A stretch of DNA of 26,993 bases from Ga0077527 sp964531455. Lineage in GTDB: Bacteria; Pseudomonadota; Gammaproteobacteria; Burkholderiales; SG8-41. This document shows positions 7,185 through 14,918 of the stretch, piece after piece (within the stretch, counting starts at the first letter, position 1; the number at the start of each line of letters is the position of its first letter). A model generated the notes under the pieces. That model did no database searches and was not told where the DNA came from. It saw only the letters and a list, made by a program, of their open reading frames with translations. Location: positions 1-26,993 of the forward strand of contig CAZHFZ010000045.1 of the NCBI GenBank assembly GCA_964531455.1. Direction: 5' to 3'. A program made the position numbers and the translations under genes.

Positions 7185-9160
7185 TACGGCGTGACGATGT
7201 TGAACCAGAACGGGAAGCTGTCCATCAGGCCCATGAACTCGGTGAAGGCTTCGCGCTTGCCGTCGATCTTGAGGTCGCCCTTGGTGATGGCGGCTTCGAG
7301 CGTGGTTTCCTTCAACTGAATGGCGTCGAGCGTGGCTTTGGTCATGGTCAGCTTGACGTCGGGTTTGGCCAGCGGTTTGCCGTGGTTGAGCACGGCGTTT
7401 TCTACAGCAAGGCCGTACTGTTTTTTCAGATCGGTAAAGTCGATGTTCATGCTGATCTTCTTGCCGGCAGCTTTGGGGCCGTTCAGACGGACGGCGAGGT
7501 AGTCAAACAGCATTTCCGGCGACATCGCCTTGATGGTGTCCGGGCTCGCGGTGTTGATGCCGCCGGCCTTGGGCACGCCGTTGCGCAACTCAAACGCACC
7601 TTGCAGGTACACCGAACGCCACGGACCGGATTCAGCCTGATAACCCAGTTGCTCATAGGTATCGGCAAGCAGGTTTTTCGCATCTGCATTGCCGGGGTTG
7701 GCGAACACCACATGTTTCATGGCTTCGGCGACCCAGCGATATTCACCCTTGTCGAAATCGACGCGGGCTTTTTTAATGACCTCGGCTTCCCCGCCCATGT
7801 ATTCAACGTATTTCTTCGCAGCAGGCTCCGGCGGCAGATTGTCGAGGCTGGATGGGTTGCCGTCATACCAGCCCATATAGCGCTGATAGACCGCACGCGA
7901 GTTGTGGCGCAGCGTGCCGTAGTAACCGCGGTTGGCCCAGGTCTGGCCCAGTTCCGGCGGCAACTGGATCATTTCTGCGATTTCCGCGCCGTTGTAACCC
8001 TTGTTCATCAGGTTGACCGACTGGTCGTGCACGTATTTATAAAGGTCGCGCTGCTTTTTCCAGTAATCGACGACCTTGGTATTTTCCCAGACCGGCCAGT
8101 GGTGGCTCTGGAACTTGACCTGGACGTTCTTGCCGTAAAGGTCGATGGTTTCGTTCAGGTAGCCGGCCCACTTCAGCGCATCACGCACCTGCGCGCCGCG
8201 CAGCGTGAGGATGTTGTGCATGGTGTTGGTGGAGTTCTCCGCCATCCACATCGCCTTCAAATCCGGGAAGTACGTGTTCATCTCCGCCGGCGCCTCAGTA
8301 CCCGGCGTCATCTGGAACACCATCTTCACGCCATCGACGACCATTTCCTGACCGGTCTTTTTGATGATGTCGGTCGGCAGGATCAGCGTTGCCGTGCCCA
8401 TCGACGTGGTCTGGCCCAGTCCGCCATTGACGCCACCCAGCGGGCTGCGCGGCAGCATCGCGCCGTACATGTAAATGGCGCGGCGGCTCATCACATTGCC
8501 GGCAATGACGTTTTCGCTGACTGCGTGTTCGGTAAAGTGCTCCGGGGCGATGATTTTGACCTTCTTCGCCTTGACGTCTTTTTCATCGACGATGCCGCGC
8601 ACACCGCCGTAGTGGTCAACGTGAGAGTGGCTGTAAACAACGGCAACGACCGGCTTTTTACCGAGATGCTTCGTCACAAGGTCGTAGGCCGCTTTGGCGG
8701 TTTCGGTGGAGATCAGCGGATCGAATACGATCCAGCCTGTTTTGCCTTGCACAAAGCTGATGTTCGACAGGTCATAACCACGCACCTGGTAAATCCCGTC
8801 CGACACCTTGAACAGACCGTATTGCATGTTCAACTGGGCATTGCGCCACAGGCTCGGATTCACGGTGTCGGGCGCAGGCTTGTCGAGGCTGATGTACTTT
8901 TTGTAGGCCTCAAGATCCCAGACCACATCGCCTTTGGCGTTCTTGATGGTCAGCACATCGGGCTTGCCTATGAACCCGCGCTGGGCATTGGCGAAATCTT
9001 CCTTGTCATTGAATGGCAGCGCCTTCAGCACGGCCTCGTTGGCGGCCCTGGTTGCCGCGGTGGCGGGCTTGGACGGCGTCGGTGCCGATTGGGCTACCGC
9101 GAGACCGGACAGCGACATGCCGATCAGCAACACAGATAGACCAGTAACTCTTGTTTTCAT
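7184..9160 (-). CDS. periplasmic linear alkylsulfatase, SdsA1/BDS1 family
   Basis: This is a 658-residue metallo-beta-lactamase-fold alkylsulfatase that hydrolyses primary alkyl sulfates such as dodecyl sulfate to the alcohol and sulfate. The signal peptide is residues 1-23 (LLIGMSLSGLAVAQ). The binuclear zinc ligands are visible as H178-x-H180-x-D182-H183 in YSHSHVDH, then E289 (TPGTEA), E308 (WMAENS) and H353/H354 (QSHHWPVW). These all have the same offset of nine from the SdsA1 residues I remember. The central helical dimerisation domain is followed by a C-terminal SCP2-like domain (about 530-658) that recruits hydrophobic substrate. AAAGGA precedes the ATG. It is downstream of a broken outer-membrane-type gene and coupled to the small exported protein. 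Confidence 0.93.
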   Translation of the reverse strand: MKTRVTGLSVLLIGMSLSGLAVAQSAPTPSKPATAATRAANEAVLKALPFNDKEDFANAQRGFIGKPDVLTIKNAKGDVVWDLEAYKKYISLDKPAPDTVNPSLWRNAQLNMQYGLFKVSDGIYQVRGYDLSNISFVQGKTGWIVFDPLISTETAKAAYDLVTKHLGKKPVVAVVYSHSHVDHYGGVRGIVDEKDVKAKKVKIIAPEHFTEHAVSENVIAGNVMSRRAIYMYGAMLPRSPLGGVNGGLGQTTSMGTATLILPTDIIKKTGQEMVVDGVKMVFQMTPGTEAPAEMNTYFPDLKAMWMAENSTNTMHNILTLRGAQVRDALKWAGYLNETIDLYGKNVQVKFQSHHWPVWENTKVVDYWKKQRDLYKYVHDQSVNLMNKGYNGAEIAEMIQLPPELGQTWANRGYYGTLRHNSRAVYQRYMGWYDGNPSSLDNLPPEPAAKKYVEYMGGEAEVIKKARVDFDKGEYRWVAEAMKHVVFANPGNADAKNLLADTYEQLGYQAESGPWRSVYLQGAFELRNGVPKAGGINTASPDTIKAMSPEMLFDYLAVRLNGPKAAGKKISMNIDFTDLKKQYGLAVENAVLNHGKPLAKPDVKLTMTKATLDAIQLKETTLEAAITKGDLKIDGKREAFTEFMGLMDSFPFWFNIVTP

Positions 9161-9232
9161 CGTTGAATCCTTTCGATGCTTTTGTTGAATAACTCGTGTT
9201 TTAAAGTTTTGTATTGTCAGAATCTGGTTCAG

Positions 9233-9246
9233 CTCTGTGCTCTGTG
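9233..9246. repeat. isolated CTCTGTG doublet, possible repeat-arm remnant
   Basis: CTCTGTG occurs twice in direct succession at 9233-9239 and 9240-9246, just after the end of the outer-membrane-type pseudogene. The same unit builds the arms of the palindromic elements at 13575, 17001 and 23251. No complementary arm is visible nearby, so this may be a remnant or chance. Confidence 0.3.
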
Positions 9247-9247
9247 T

Positions 9248-10057
9248 TCACTTCGGAAAGAGCAATGTGACAGTCGCGCGAAGGCCCCATCCACTCGGGC
9301 CGCTGGCAGGCGCATCCGCCCAATAACGCGCGCCTACACCGAACTGCACCAGTTGATTGCCCACTTTTGTCAGTTGGGCAACCGACATGTTGATCGGCAC
9401 CGACCATTGCTCAGACTTCCAATCGTAGGTCGACTCGGTATTCAAACTGAAAGAAAGTGCGGACTTGGTGGTGTAGCTGAGAAACGGCTGGAGAAACGTC
9501 GAACTGATGTCGGCGCGATTGCTGTCACCGCCAACTGACCAGACATGATTGCCGAGCGCCCCAATGGTCCATGGACCGCTCTGCTTCAGCGCGACACCGG
9601 TGGGCCCGAGCCCCCATTTCTCGGCGCCAAGTCGGGAATCGCTCGCAGTTGGCAGCAGGAATACGGGACCCGCGCCCCAAATCAGTCCACCGGAGGTCGG
9701 CTTTTTGGGCGAAAAGAACACGCTTTGCAGGATATCGCCCATCCCGGACTGGTTTCCGGACGGGCCAGCAATGTTGTTCTGATCGACGATGGGCAGGATC
9801 GTCCGGGAGATTACATTCCAGTCGTCGTTGAGCGAAAGCGGAATCACCGGCTGAACGTTGATGAAGGATTTGTGACCGTTGGCTGTGCCGATATCCTTAT
9901 CCTAGTTGTACTGGATCGGAACGCTGATCAGGCTCGCGACAGGATTGGAGAGTTTCTTGGCAAGTTCCTCGGCATCCTGCGCAAGCGCCTGGTACGAAAT
10001 GCCGGCAAGCGCCAGAGTCAAAATACTCGCCATTACCCGGGAATTTGGGGCATTCAT
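9248..10057 (-). pseudogene. outer-membrane transporter-like protein (Phenol_MetA_deg type) interrupted by an in-frame amber codon
   Basis: Reading from ATG 10057-10055 gives a signal peptide (SILTLALAGISYQALAQ) and then DAEELAKKLSNPVASLISVPIQYN. The frame is stopped by TAG at 9902-9904 (codon 52) and continues in the same frame as DKDIGTANGHKSFINVQPVIPLSLNDDWN to the natural TGA at 9248. Both halves belong to the family of about 270-residue beta-barrel transporter-like proteins. Related proteins, as I recall them, have an aromatic residue at this position, so one base change from TAC, TAT or TGG explains the stop. No frameshift is seen, and the remaining 217 codons are undamaged, suggesting a recent mutation or a consensus error. 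It precedes the alkylsulfatase by 87 nt. Confidence 0.8.
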
Positions 10058-10102
10058 GACCAGGTTTTTTCCTATATCTGTATAGGGTAATTCAGTGTCG
10101 GC

Positions 10103-10132
10103 AGTATATTCGTTGTGCTCGCAATGAATCAA
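10103..10132 (-). promoter_or_regulatory. candidate sigma-70 promoter for the transporter-like pseudogene and alkylsulfatase
   Basis: On the minus strand, TTGATT (10132-10127) and TATACT (10108-10103) are separated by 18 nt. They lie about 45 nt upstream of the ATG at 10057. The 270-bp stretch 10058-10327 holds no gene that I can support, and this is the only signal I see in it. Confidence 0.4.
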
Positions 10133-10327
10133 TGACAGTCATAGGTAGCAAGTCAGTGGCCGATCGCGATAGCGCAGAGCGGCGGCCAAGGTGATCTAAG
10201 TCCGTCTGAACATGGCACGGATAACTGACGCGCGAAAAAAATGCCCCGGGTTGAGATGCAAACGCGTCGCTCTTTGATATGAGTCGAACGGACGATTTTC
10301 TCATCCAGCGCCTGCCCCTGTTTTTGT

Positions 10328-11530
10328 TCACCCTTCTTCAGTAAACGCGCTGCCGTCGCGCAGGAATCCTTCGATCTCTTCTGCGCGGTAACCGATTTCC
10401 GCCAGCACTTCTTTGGTGTGCTGACCCTTGGCGGGCGCAGCCCGTTCCGCGCTGAAGAATTCACCGTTGTAACGAATCGGCGAACCCAGCGCCTGCGCGA
10501 CATTCGGCAAGCCGATGTCGAGCAACGGCAGGCAGGCTTTCAGCGCGGGATCGGCCAGCACATCAGCCACGGTGTTGATCGGGCCGCAGAGGATGTCGGC
10601 GGCGCGCAGTTTTTCCAGCCAGAATTCCGCCGGCTGCGATTCGAAAAGCGGGATGATCAGTGCATGCAGTTCGGCGCGATGTGCGACGCGCGCGGCATTG
10701 GTCGCGAAACGCGCATCATTCGCCAGTTGTTCCAGCCCGGCTGCCACGCAGAATTTCTGCCAGTGTGAATCACGCAGCACGGCAACGGTGATGTAACGCC
10801 CGCCGGCGACCTTGAATGCACCCGCCGGCGCGAGAAGGCTGTTCTGGTTGCCCTGGCGCGGCGGCACGCGGCCTGATGCGAGGTATTCGGTGAAACCACC
10901 GCACATCAGCGATGCCGCCGCCGCCATCAGGCTGACGTCAATGTTGGCGCCGCCCTGGCCGGTGAGGCGACCGTACAGCGCGAGCAGTACTGATTGCACC
11001 GCGGAGTTCGCTGCGGTCATGTCGATCAGCGGGAAACCGACGCGCAACGGCGCGCCATCGGGTTCGCCGACCACGCTCATCACGCCGCTGATCGCCTGCA
11101 GGATGGTGTCGCTGGCGGGCAACTGCGCATAGGCACCGTCCTGGCCGAAGCCGGAGATGGTGCAGTAGATGATGTCGGGATTCAGCGCCTTGCAGCGCGC
11201 GTAATCAAAACCCAGTTTCGCCATCACCCCGGCGCGGTAATTCGAGATGACTACGTCGGCCTTGCTGACCAGGCGTTCGACGATGCGGCGGCCATCGGCG
11301 CTGCCGAGATCAATGCCGATGTCGCGCTTGTTGCGGTTGAGTGCAATGAACTGCGGATTGCCGAAGCGCCCGGGCTCGCCCTTGCCGGCGTTGCGCTGCC
11401 AGTCGCCGTCCTGGCGTTCGATCTTGATGACCTGCGCGCCCATGTCGCCGAGCAGCGTGGCGGCATAGGGCCCGGCCACACCTTCAGTCATGTCGACGAC
11501 TTTGACGTCGCGCAGGATCGGGTTTTTCAT
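10328..11530 (-). CDS. CaiB/BaiF family CoA transferase
   Basis: This is a 400-residue class III CoA transferase that moves CoA between organic acids through an aspartyl-CoA intermediate, in the cytoplasm. The N-terminus LRDVKVVDMTEGVAGPYAA is the family signature. GDMGAQVIKIE (28-38), NRNKRDIGIDL and GFGQDGAYAQLPASD follow, with Asp141 in PASDTILQAISG at the position of the catalytic aspartate of formyl-CoA transferase. Length is normal. It is last in a minus-strand series after a D-2-hydroxyacid dehydrogenase (27-nt gap), so the two may process a hydroxy or oxo acid and its CoA ester, as in many betaproteobacterial catabolic operons. The specific substrate is unknown. Confidence 0.93.
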   Translation of the reverse strand: MKNPILRDVKVVDMTEGVAGPYAATLLGDMGAQVIKIERQDGDWQRNAGKGEPGRFGNPQFIALNRNKRDIGIDLGSADGRRIVERLVSKADVVISNYRAGVMAKLGFDYARCKALNPDIIYCTISGFGQDGAYAQLPASDTILQAISGVMSVVGEPDGAPLRVGFPLIDMTAANSAVQSVLLALYGRLTGQGGANIDVSLMAAAASLMCGGFTEYLASGRVPPRQGNQNSLLAPAGAFKVAGGRYITVAVLRDSHWQKFCVAAGLEQLANDARFATNAARVAHRAELHALIIPLFESQPAEFWLEKLRAADILCGPINTVADVLADPALKACLPLLDIGLPNVAQALGSPIRYNGEFFSAERAAPAKGQHTKEVLAEIGYRAEEIEGFLRDGSAFTEEG

Positions 11531-11557
11531 TTCCGGATCAGGACGGGCGATCAGCCT

Positions 11558-12493
11558 TTACACCGGGGTCTTCACCGGCTTGCCGCTGAGGTGCAGCATG
11601 ATGTTTTCGATCTGCAGGCCGCCCATCGCTGTGCGGGTTTCATTGGTAGCGCTGGCCATATGCGGCAGCAGTACCGCGTTGTCGAGTTCGAAAAAGGCCG
11701 GATCGACATTGGGTTCGTCGTAATAGACATCCAGCCCGGCGCCGGCGATTTTTTTGTCCTGCAGATATTTCAGCAGCACCGGCTGATCCACCACCGACCC
11801 GCGCGCGACGTTCACAAAATATCCCTGCGGACCCAATGCGTCGAGCACAGCGGCATTCACAATGCCTTTGGTTTCCGGGCCGCCGGGCGTAATCGCGACC
11901 AGCACATCGCAATTTTTTGCCAGCGTAACTACGTCCGAGTCATAGGCGTAGGGCACGTCCTTCCTGTTGCGGTTGTGGTAGCGCACATTCATCTTGAAGG
12001 CTTGCGCGCGCACGGCGATTTCTTCGCCGATGCGACCGAGGCCGAGGATGCCCAGTGTCTTGCCGCCGAGCGATGTGGTGAACTGGTAGGTGCCCTGGGT
12101 TTTCCAAAGGCCTGCACGCAGGTATTTGTCGGCCTGCGGGAATTTGCGCATGGTGTTGAGCACCAGTGCGATGGCGCAGTCGGCGACGCAGTCATTGAGC
12201 ACATTTGCGGTATTGGTGACGATGATGCCGCGCTGTTTGGCCGCATCGAGGTCGATCTGGTCCACGCCGACGCCGAAGTTGGAAATGATTTCGAGTTTGG
12301 GCAGCGCATCCATCAGCGCGGCATCGACTTTGCTGTGGCCGGTGTGCGCCAGCGCGCGGATTTTCGGTGCGGCGGCTTTGAGTGCAGCAGCGCGGTCGGG
12401 CTGTTCCCACAGCTTGATCAGCTCGAACTCCTGCTCCATGCGTTTCTGGGTGCCGGCGTGGCCTTTGGCGGTGAGGATGACGTCATGTTTCAT
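11558..12493 (-). CDS. NAD(P)-dependent D-2-hydroxyacid dehydrogenase
   Basis: This is a 311-residue cytoplasmic oxidoreductase that interconverts 2-oxo acids and D-2-hydroxy acids; hydroxypyruvate and glyoxylate are common substrates in this family. The substrate domain (1-100) contains SNFGVGVDQIDL. The Rossmann motif GLGRIG is at 151-156. The catalytic triad is complete: R231 in NVARGSVVDQ, E260 in YYDEP and H278 in LLPHMASAT. GAGAG lies upstream of the ATG. The residue after the Rossmann beta2 strand is RYHNRNRK, basic rather than an acidic NAD anchor, which hints at NADPH preference (inference). It is 29 nt from Sua5 upstream and 27 nt from the CoA transferase downstream. Confidence 0.93.
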   Translation of the reverse strand: MKHDVILTAKGHAGTQKRMEQEFELIKLWEQPDRAAALKAAAPKIRALAHTGHSKVDAALMDALPKLEIISNFGVGVDQIDLDAAKQRGIIVTNTANVLNDCVADCAIALVLNTMRKFPQADKYLRAGLWKTQGTYQFTTSLGGKTLGILGLGRIGEEIAVRAQAFKMNVRYHNRNRKDVPYAYDSDVVTLAKNCDVLVAITPGGPETKGIVNAAVLDALGPQGYFVNVARGSVVDQPVLLKYLQDKKIAGAGLDVYYDEPNVDPAFFELDNAVLLPHMASATNETRTAMGGLQIENIMLHLSGKPVKTPV

Positions 12494-12522
12494 AAGTGCT
12501 CTCTTCAGGAAGCGTTATTAAT

Positions 12523-13506
12523 TCAATCGGGTGAGGTTTCGCCGGAACCTGCAGCAGCGCGGTTGAGGCGGTCGCGGATGGCGATCCACTCGGCGTCTTC
12601 AGGCGGCTGTTCAACCAGTATCGCGTCGCAGCCGGCGTGGTCCAGCGCGCGCAGGTTGGCATACAGGTCATGGGCATAACCCGCAGCATCCGCGGGCGCA
12701 GCGATCCACACCATGTTGTCGATCAGCGGACGCAACGAGGTGCGCGCCAGCGCGGCGACGCGTTTGCCCTGGCGCGTGAGGCTGCGTGCGAGTTCGGCGA
12801 CGAGGTCGGCTTCCATCAGCATCAGCGGCGTCTGCGGTGCGTAGTGTTTGTCGAGCATGCCGGGCGCGCGCGGCCCGCGGCTCGCGGGTGCACCGAGCAA
12901 TGAGCCCAGCGCGGTTTCGATCTGCTGCGGTGTGATCCAGCCCGGGCGCAGCAAGGCCGGGACCTCGCGCGAGCAATCGACAATCGTTGATTCAATGCCG
13001 ACATCGGCTGCGCCGCCATCGAGTACGCAGGCCACGGCGTCGCCGAATTCTTCGTGCACATGCGCTGCGGTGGTCGCCGAGACGCGACCGAAACGATTGG
13101 CCGAGGGCGCGGCGATGCCGCCGCCGAAAGCATGCAGCAGCGCCTGCGCCACCGGATGCGAGGGCACGCGGATGGCCACCGTGTCCTGACCGCCGGTAAC
13201 GGCATCGGGCACATGCGGATTGCGCTTCAGCACCAGCGTCAGCGGACCCGGCCAGAAATGCTGCGCGAGCGTGTGCGCCGCCGGTGGAATGTCGCGCGCC
13301 CAGTTGCGCAGCTGCAGCGCGTCGGCGATGTGCACGATTAAGGGATGATCAGTGGGCCGGCCCTTGGCGGCGAACACCTTGCGAACTGCATCGGCATTCG
13401 ATGCATCTGCGCCCAAGCCGTACACCGTCTCTGTCGGAAATGCGACGAGTTCGCCGGCTTTGAGTACGGCGGCGGCGTGGGCGATTTCGGTGGCGGAAAC
13501 GGTCAT
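12523..13506 (-). CDS. sua5: L-threonylcarbamoyladenylate synthase, Sua5 type
   Basis: This is a 327-residue enzyme that makes threonylcarbamoyl-AMP from threonine, bicarbonate and ATP, the first step of t6A37 modification of ANN-decoding tRNAs. The YrdC domain spans about 1-205. It has FPTETVYGLGADA near 23-35, KGRPTDHPLIVHI with the substrate-binding Lys-Arg, and APSANRFGRVS with the conserved SxN. A second, Sua5-specific C-terminal domain follows after the linker RGPRAPGMLDKHYAPQTP, which separates Sua5 (about 320-350 residues) from the short TsaC form. It follows the repeat element and AT-rich 13507-13574 stretch, so it may have its own promoter. No good binding site precedes the ATG. Confidence 0.95.
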   Translation of the reverse strand: MTVSATEIAHAAAVLKAGELVAFPTETVYGLGADASNADAVRKVFAAKGRPTDHPLIVHIADALQLRNWARDIPPAAHTLAQHFWPGPLTLVLKRNPHVPDAVTGGQDTVAIRVPSHPVAQALLHAFGGGIAAPSANRFGRVSATTAAHVHEEFGDAVACVLDGGAADVGIESTIVDCSREVPALLRPGWITPQQIETALGSLLGAPASRGPRAPGMLDKHYAPQTPLMLMEADLVAELARSLTRQGKRVAALARTSLRPLIDNMVWIAAPADAAGYAHDLYANLRALDHAGCDAILVEQPPEDAEWIAIRDRLNRAAAGSGETSPD

Positions 13507-13574
13507 GCTTAAAGTTTGTCGAAGAGTGATACAAATATAAATAAAAACAAATACTTATAGAAAATTCAAAAGCA
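13507..13574 (-). promoter_or_regulatory. AT-rich spacer upstream of sua5, possible promoter
   Basis: The 68 bp between the palindromic element and sua5 are unusually AT-rich (runs of ATAAATAAAAACAAATA). On the minus strand TTGAAT followed 17 nt later by TTTTAT is a weak promoter-like pair. Base composition makes chance matches likely here. Confidence 0.25.
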
Positions 13575-13694
13575 GCCACAGAGGGCACAGAGAGCACAGA
13601 GAAAACCAGGACGACAAACACCGCTAACGAGTCGCGCAACACCTGAAGAGCATTGGGTTTCGCTCTCCTCTGTGTTCTCTGTGCCCTCTGTGGC
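13575..13694. repeat. palindromic intergenic element, copy 1
   Basis: The left arm 13575-13601 (starts GCCACAGAGGGCACAGAG) and right arm 13668-13694 (ends CCCTCTGTGGC) are reverse complements at 26 of 27 positions. The arms consist of CACAGAG units. The complementarity continues weakly inward (AAAACC opposite GGGTTT). It lies between the dCTP deaminase and sua5 and has no coding capacity of its own. The conserved outer flanks are CA on the left and TAAAG on the right, shared with copies 2 and 3. Confidence 0.85.
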
Positions 13695-13699
13695 TAAAG

Positions 13700-13709
13700 N
13701 NNNNNNNNN
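13700..13709. other. assembly gap (ten Ns)
   Basis: Ten Ns join two contigs directly after the palindromic element. TAAAG stands on both sides of the gap (13695-13699 and 13710-13714), so the contigs may simply overlap by these bases and the gap may be zero or negative in length. Assembly most likely broke at the dispersed repeat. Confidence 0.95.
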
Positions 13710-13730
13710 TAAAGCTTCTCGCTTTTACTT

Positions 13731-14906
13731 TTAAACCGCCATTGCCAGCGGCTTGAACTGCTTGCTCAGCTTCAATCCCTGCGACTGGTAGTTCGAGCCG
13801 ATGGTCACGCCGTAGATGCTTTCCGGTTCGCCGAGCAGGCGTTCGTAGATCAGGCGGCCGACATCCTGTCCATGTTCGATCATGAACGGAACATCATGCG
13901 AGCGCACTTCAAGCACGGCGCGCGCGCCTTTGAGGTTGTTCGCGCCATAACCGAAACCCGGATCAAAAAAGCCGGCGTAGTGAATGCGGAACTCACCGAC
14001 TGACGGATCGTACGGGACCATCGATGCGGCGAAGCTGTTGGGGATGCGCACTTTTTCGCGCGACACCAGGATGTAGAAATCATCCGGGTTCAGCACCAGC
14101 GAACGATCGGCATTGCGCTGGATCGGTTCCCAGAAATCGAGCGGATCGTAGTAATTGATCTTCGACAGGTCGATCAAAGGCGCGTGGTGTTTGGCGCGAT
14201 AACCGATGATGCCGTTGCTGGAATCACCTTCCAGATCAACCGACACCCAAAGACCGTTTTTGATCATCGCCGGCTGCGGGCCGTCGGTATCGGAATAGAC
14301 CAGCTGCAGCGTCTGGTCGAGTTCGGTGAGCTTGGCGTCGGACGGTGGCGGATTGCCGCGCATGAAACGGATCTGGTTAAGCCGCGTGCCCTGCTGCGCC
14401 AGCACGCTGAAGGTATGCGGCATGATTTCCACATACAGCTTGCCCTTGTAACCGGCAGCGACACCTTCGAACTCCACACCGGCGTCGGTGATCAGCCGCG
14501 TGAAAATATCGAGACGGCCGGTGGAGCTTTTCGGATTCGCGGCACCGGCGATGTCGGCGGGCAGCTTCAGTTCTTCCATCAGCTCGGCGATGTAGACGCA
14601 ACCCTTTTCCAGCACGGTCTGTTTGGTCAGGTCGATCTTGTGCATCTGCAGGCGGTCGATCTTCGCCTGCACTGTCGATGATTTGCCCGGCAGGAAACTT
14701 GCGCGCACGCGCCACGCGACCGCGCCGAGGCGAAGATCAAGACTTGCCGGCTGGATCTGCGACGGATCAACGCCGCCTTCGGCACTGATGCGGCCGCCTT
14801 CGATCAGCTTGGCAATGTCGCGGTCGGGCAGGATGCCCGTGGTTACTGCGTTCGTCGCGTCGGCGCGCGCACCATCCGTAAACAGCTTGCCGGCTTCAGC
14901 ATTCAT
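13731..14906 (-). CDS. 2'-deoxycytidine 5'-triphosphate deaminase, double-domain form
   Basis: This is a 391-residue protein of the long dCTP deaminase/dUTPase-fold family, about twice the usual Dcd length of about 190. It should deaminate dCTP to dUTP for dTMP synthesis. The N-terminal half has IQPASLDLRLGAVAWRV, NPKSSTGRLDIFTRLITD (the S-x-x-R segment), and GKLYVEIMPHTFSVL. The C-terminal half repeats the pattern with NPDDFYILVSREKVRIP, FRIHYAGFFDPGFGYG and ARAVLEVRSHDVPFMIEHGQ. In the C-terminal repeat, Gly stands where the FEG catalytic Glu of single-domain Dcd is expected, so the halves may have diverged in role (inference). AGAGG precedes the ATG. It is 12 nt downstream of purC and co-oriented. 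Confidence 0.9.
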   Translation of the reverse strand: MNAEAGKLFTDGARADATNAVTTGILPDRDIAKLIEGGRISAEGGVDPSQIQPASLDLRLGAVAWRVRASFLPGKSSTVQAKIDRLQMHKIDLTKQTVLEKGCVYIAELMEELKLPADIAGAANPKSSTGRLDIFTRLITDAGVEFEGVAAGYKGKLYVEIMPHTFSVLAQQGTRLNQIRFMRGNPPPSDAKLTELDQTLQLVYSDTDGPQPAMIKNGLWVSVDLEGDSSNGIIGYRAKHHAPLIDLSKINYYDPLDFWEPIQRNADRSLVLNPDDFYILVSREKVRIPNSFAASMVPYDPSVGEFRIHYAGFFDPGFGYGANNLKGARAVLEVRSHDVPFMIEHGQDVGRLIYERLLGEPESIYGVTIGSNYQSQGLKLSKQFKPLAMAV

Positions 14907-14918
14907 CTCAATTGCCTC

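Noticed and set aside
7382..9139. Open frame of about 585 codons on the plus strand
   Set aside because: It is the antisense shadow of the alkylsulfatase, which has clear family motifs; the translated product is His/Arg/Val-rich and resembles no family.
9902..9904. TAG as a recoded codon (pyrrolysine) like the selenoprotein TGA
   Set aside because: Pyrrolysine use is not expected in betaproteobacteria, the gene is an ordinary outer-membrane type, and a single mutation from an aromatic codon explains it.
10994..12679. Open frame of about 560 codons on the plus strand
   Set aside because: It runs antisense to the CoA transferase, the dehydrogenase and the end of sua5, all with intact motifs, and crosses their gene boundaries.
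13349..13642. Minus-strand frame with a leader-like SVLSVPSVA stretch
   Set aside because: The stretch is the CACAGAG arm of a palindromic element read as protein; the rest is antisense or out of frame with sua5.
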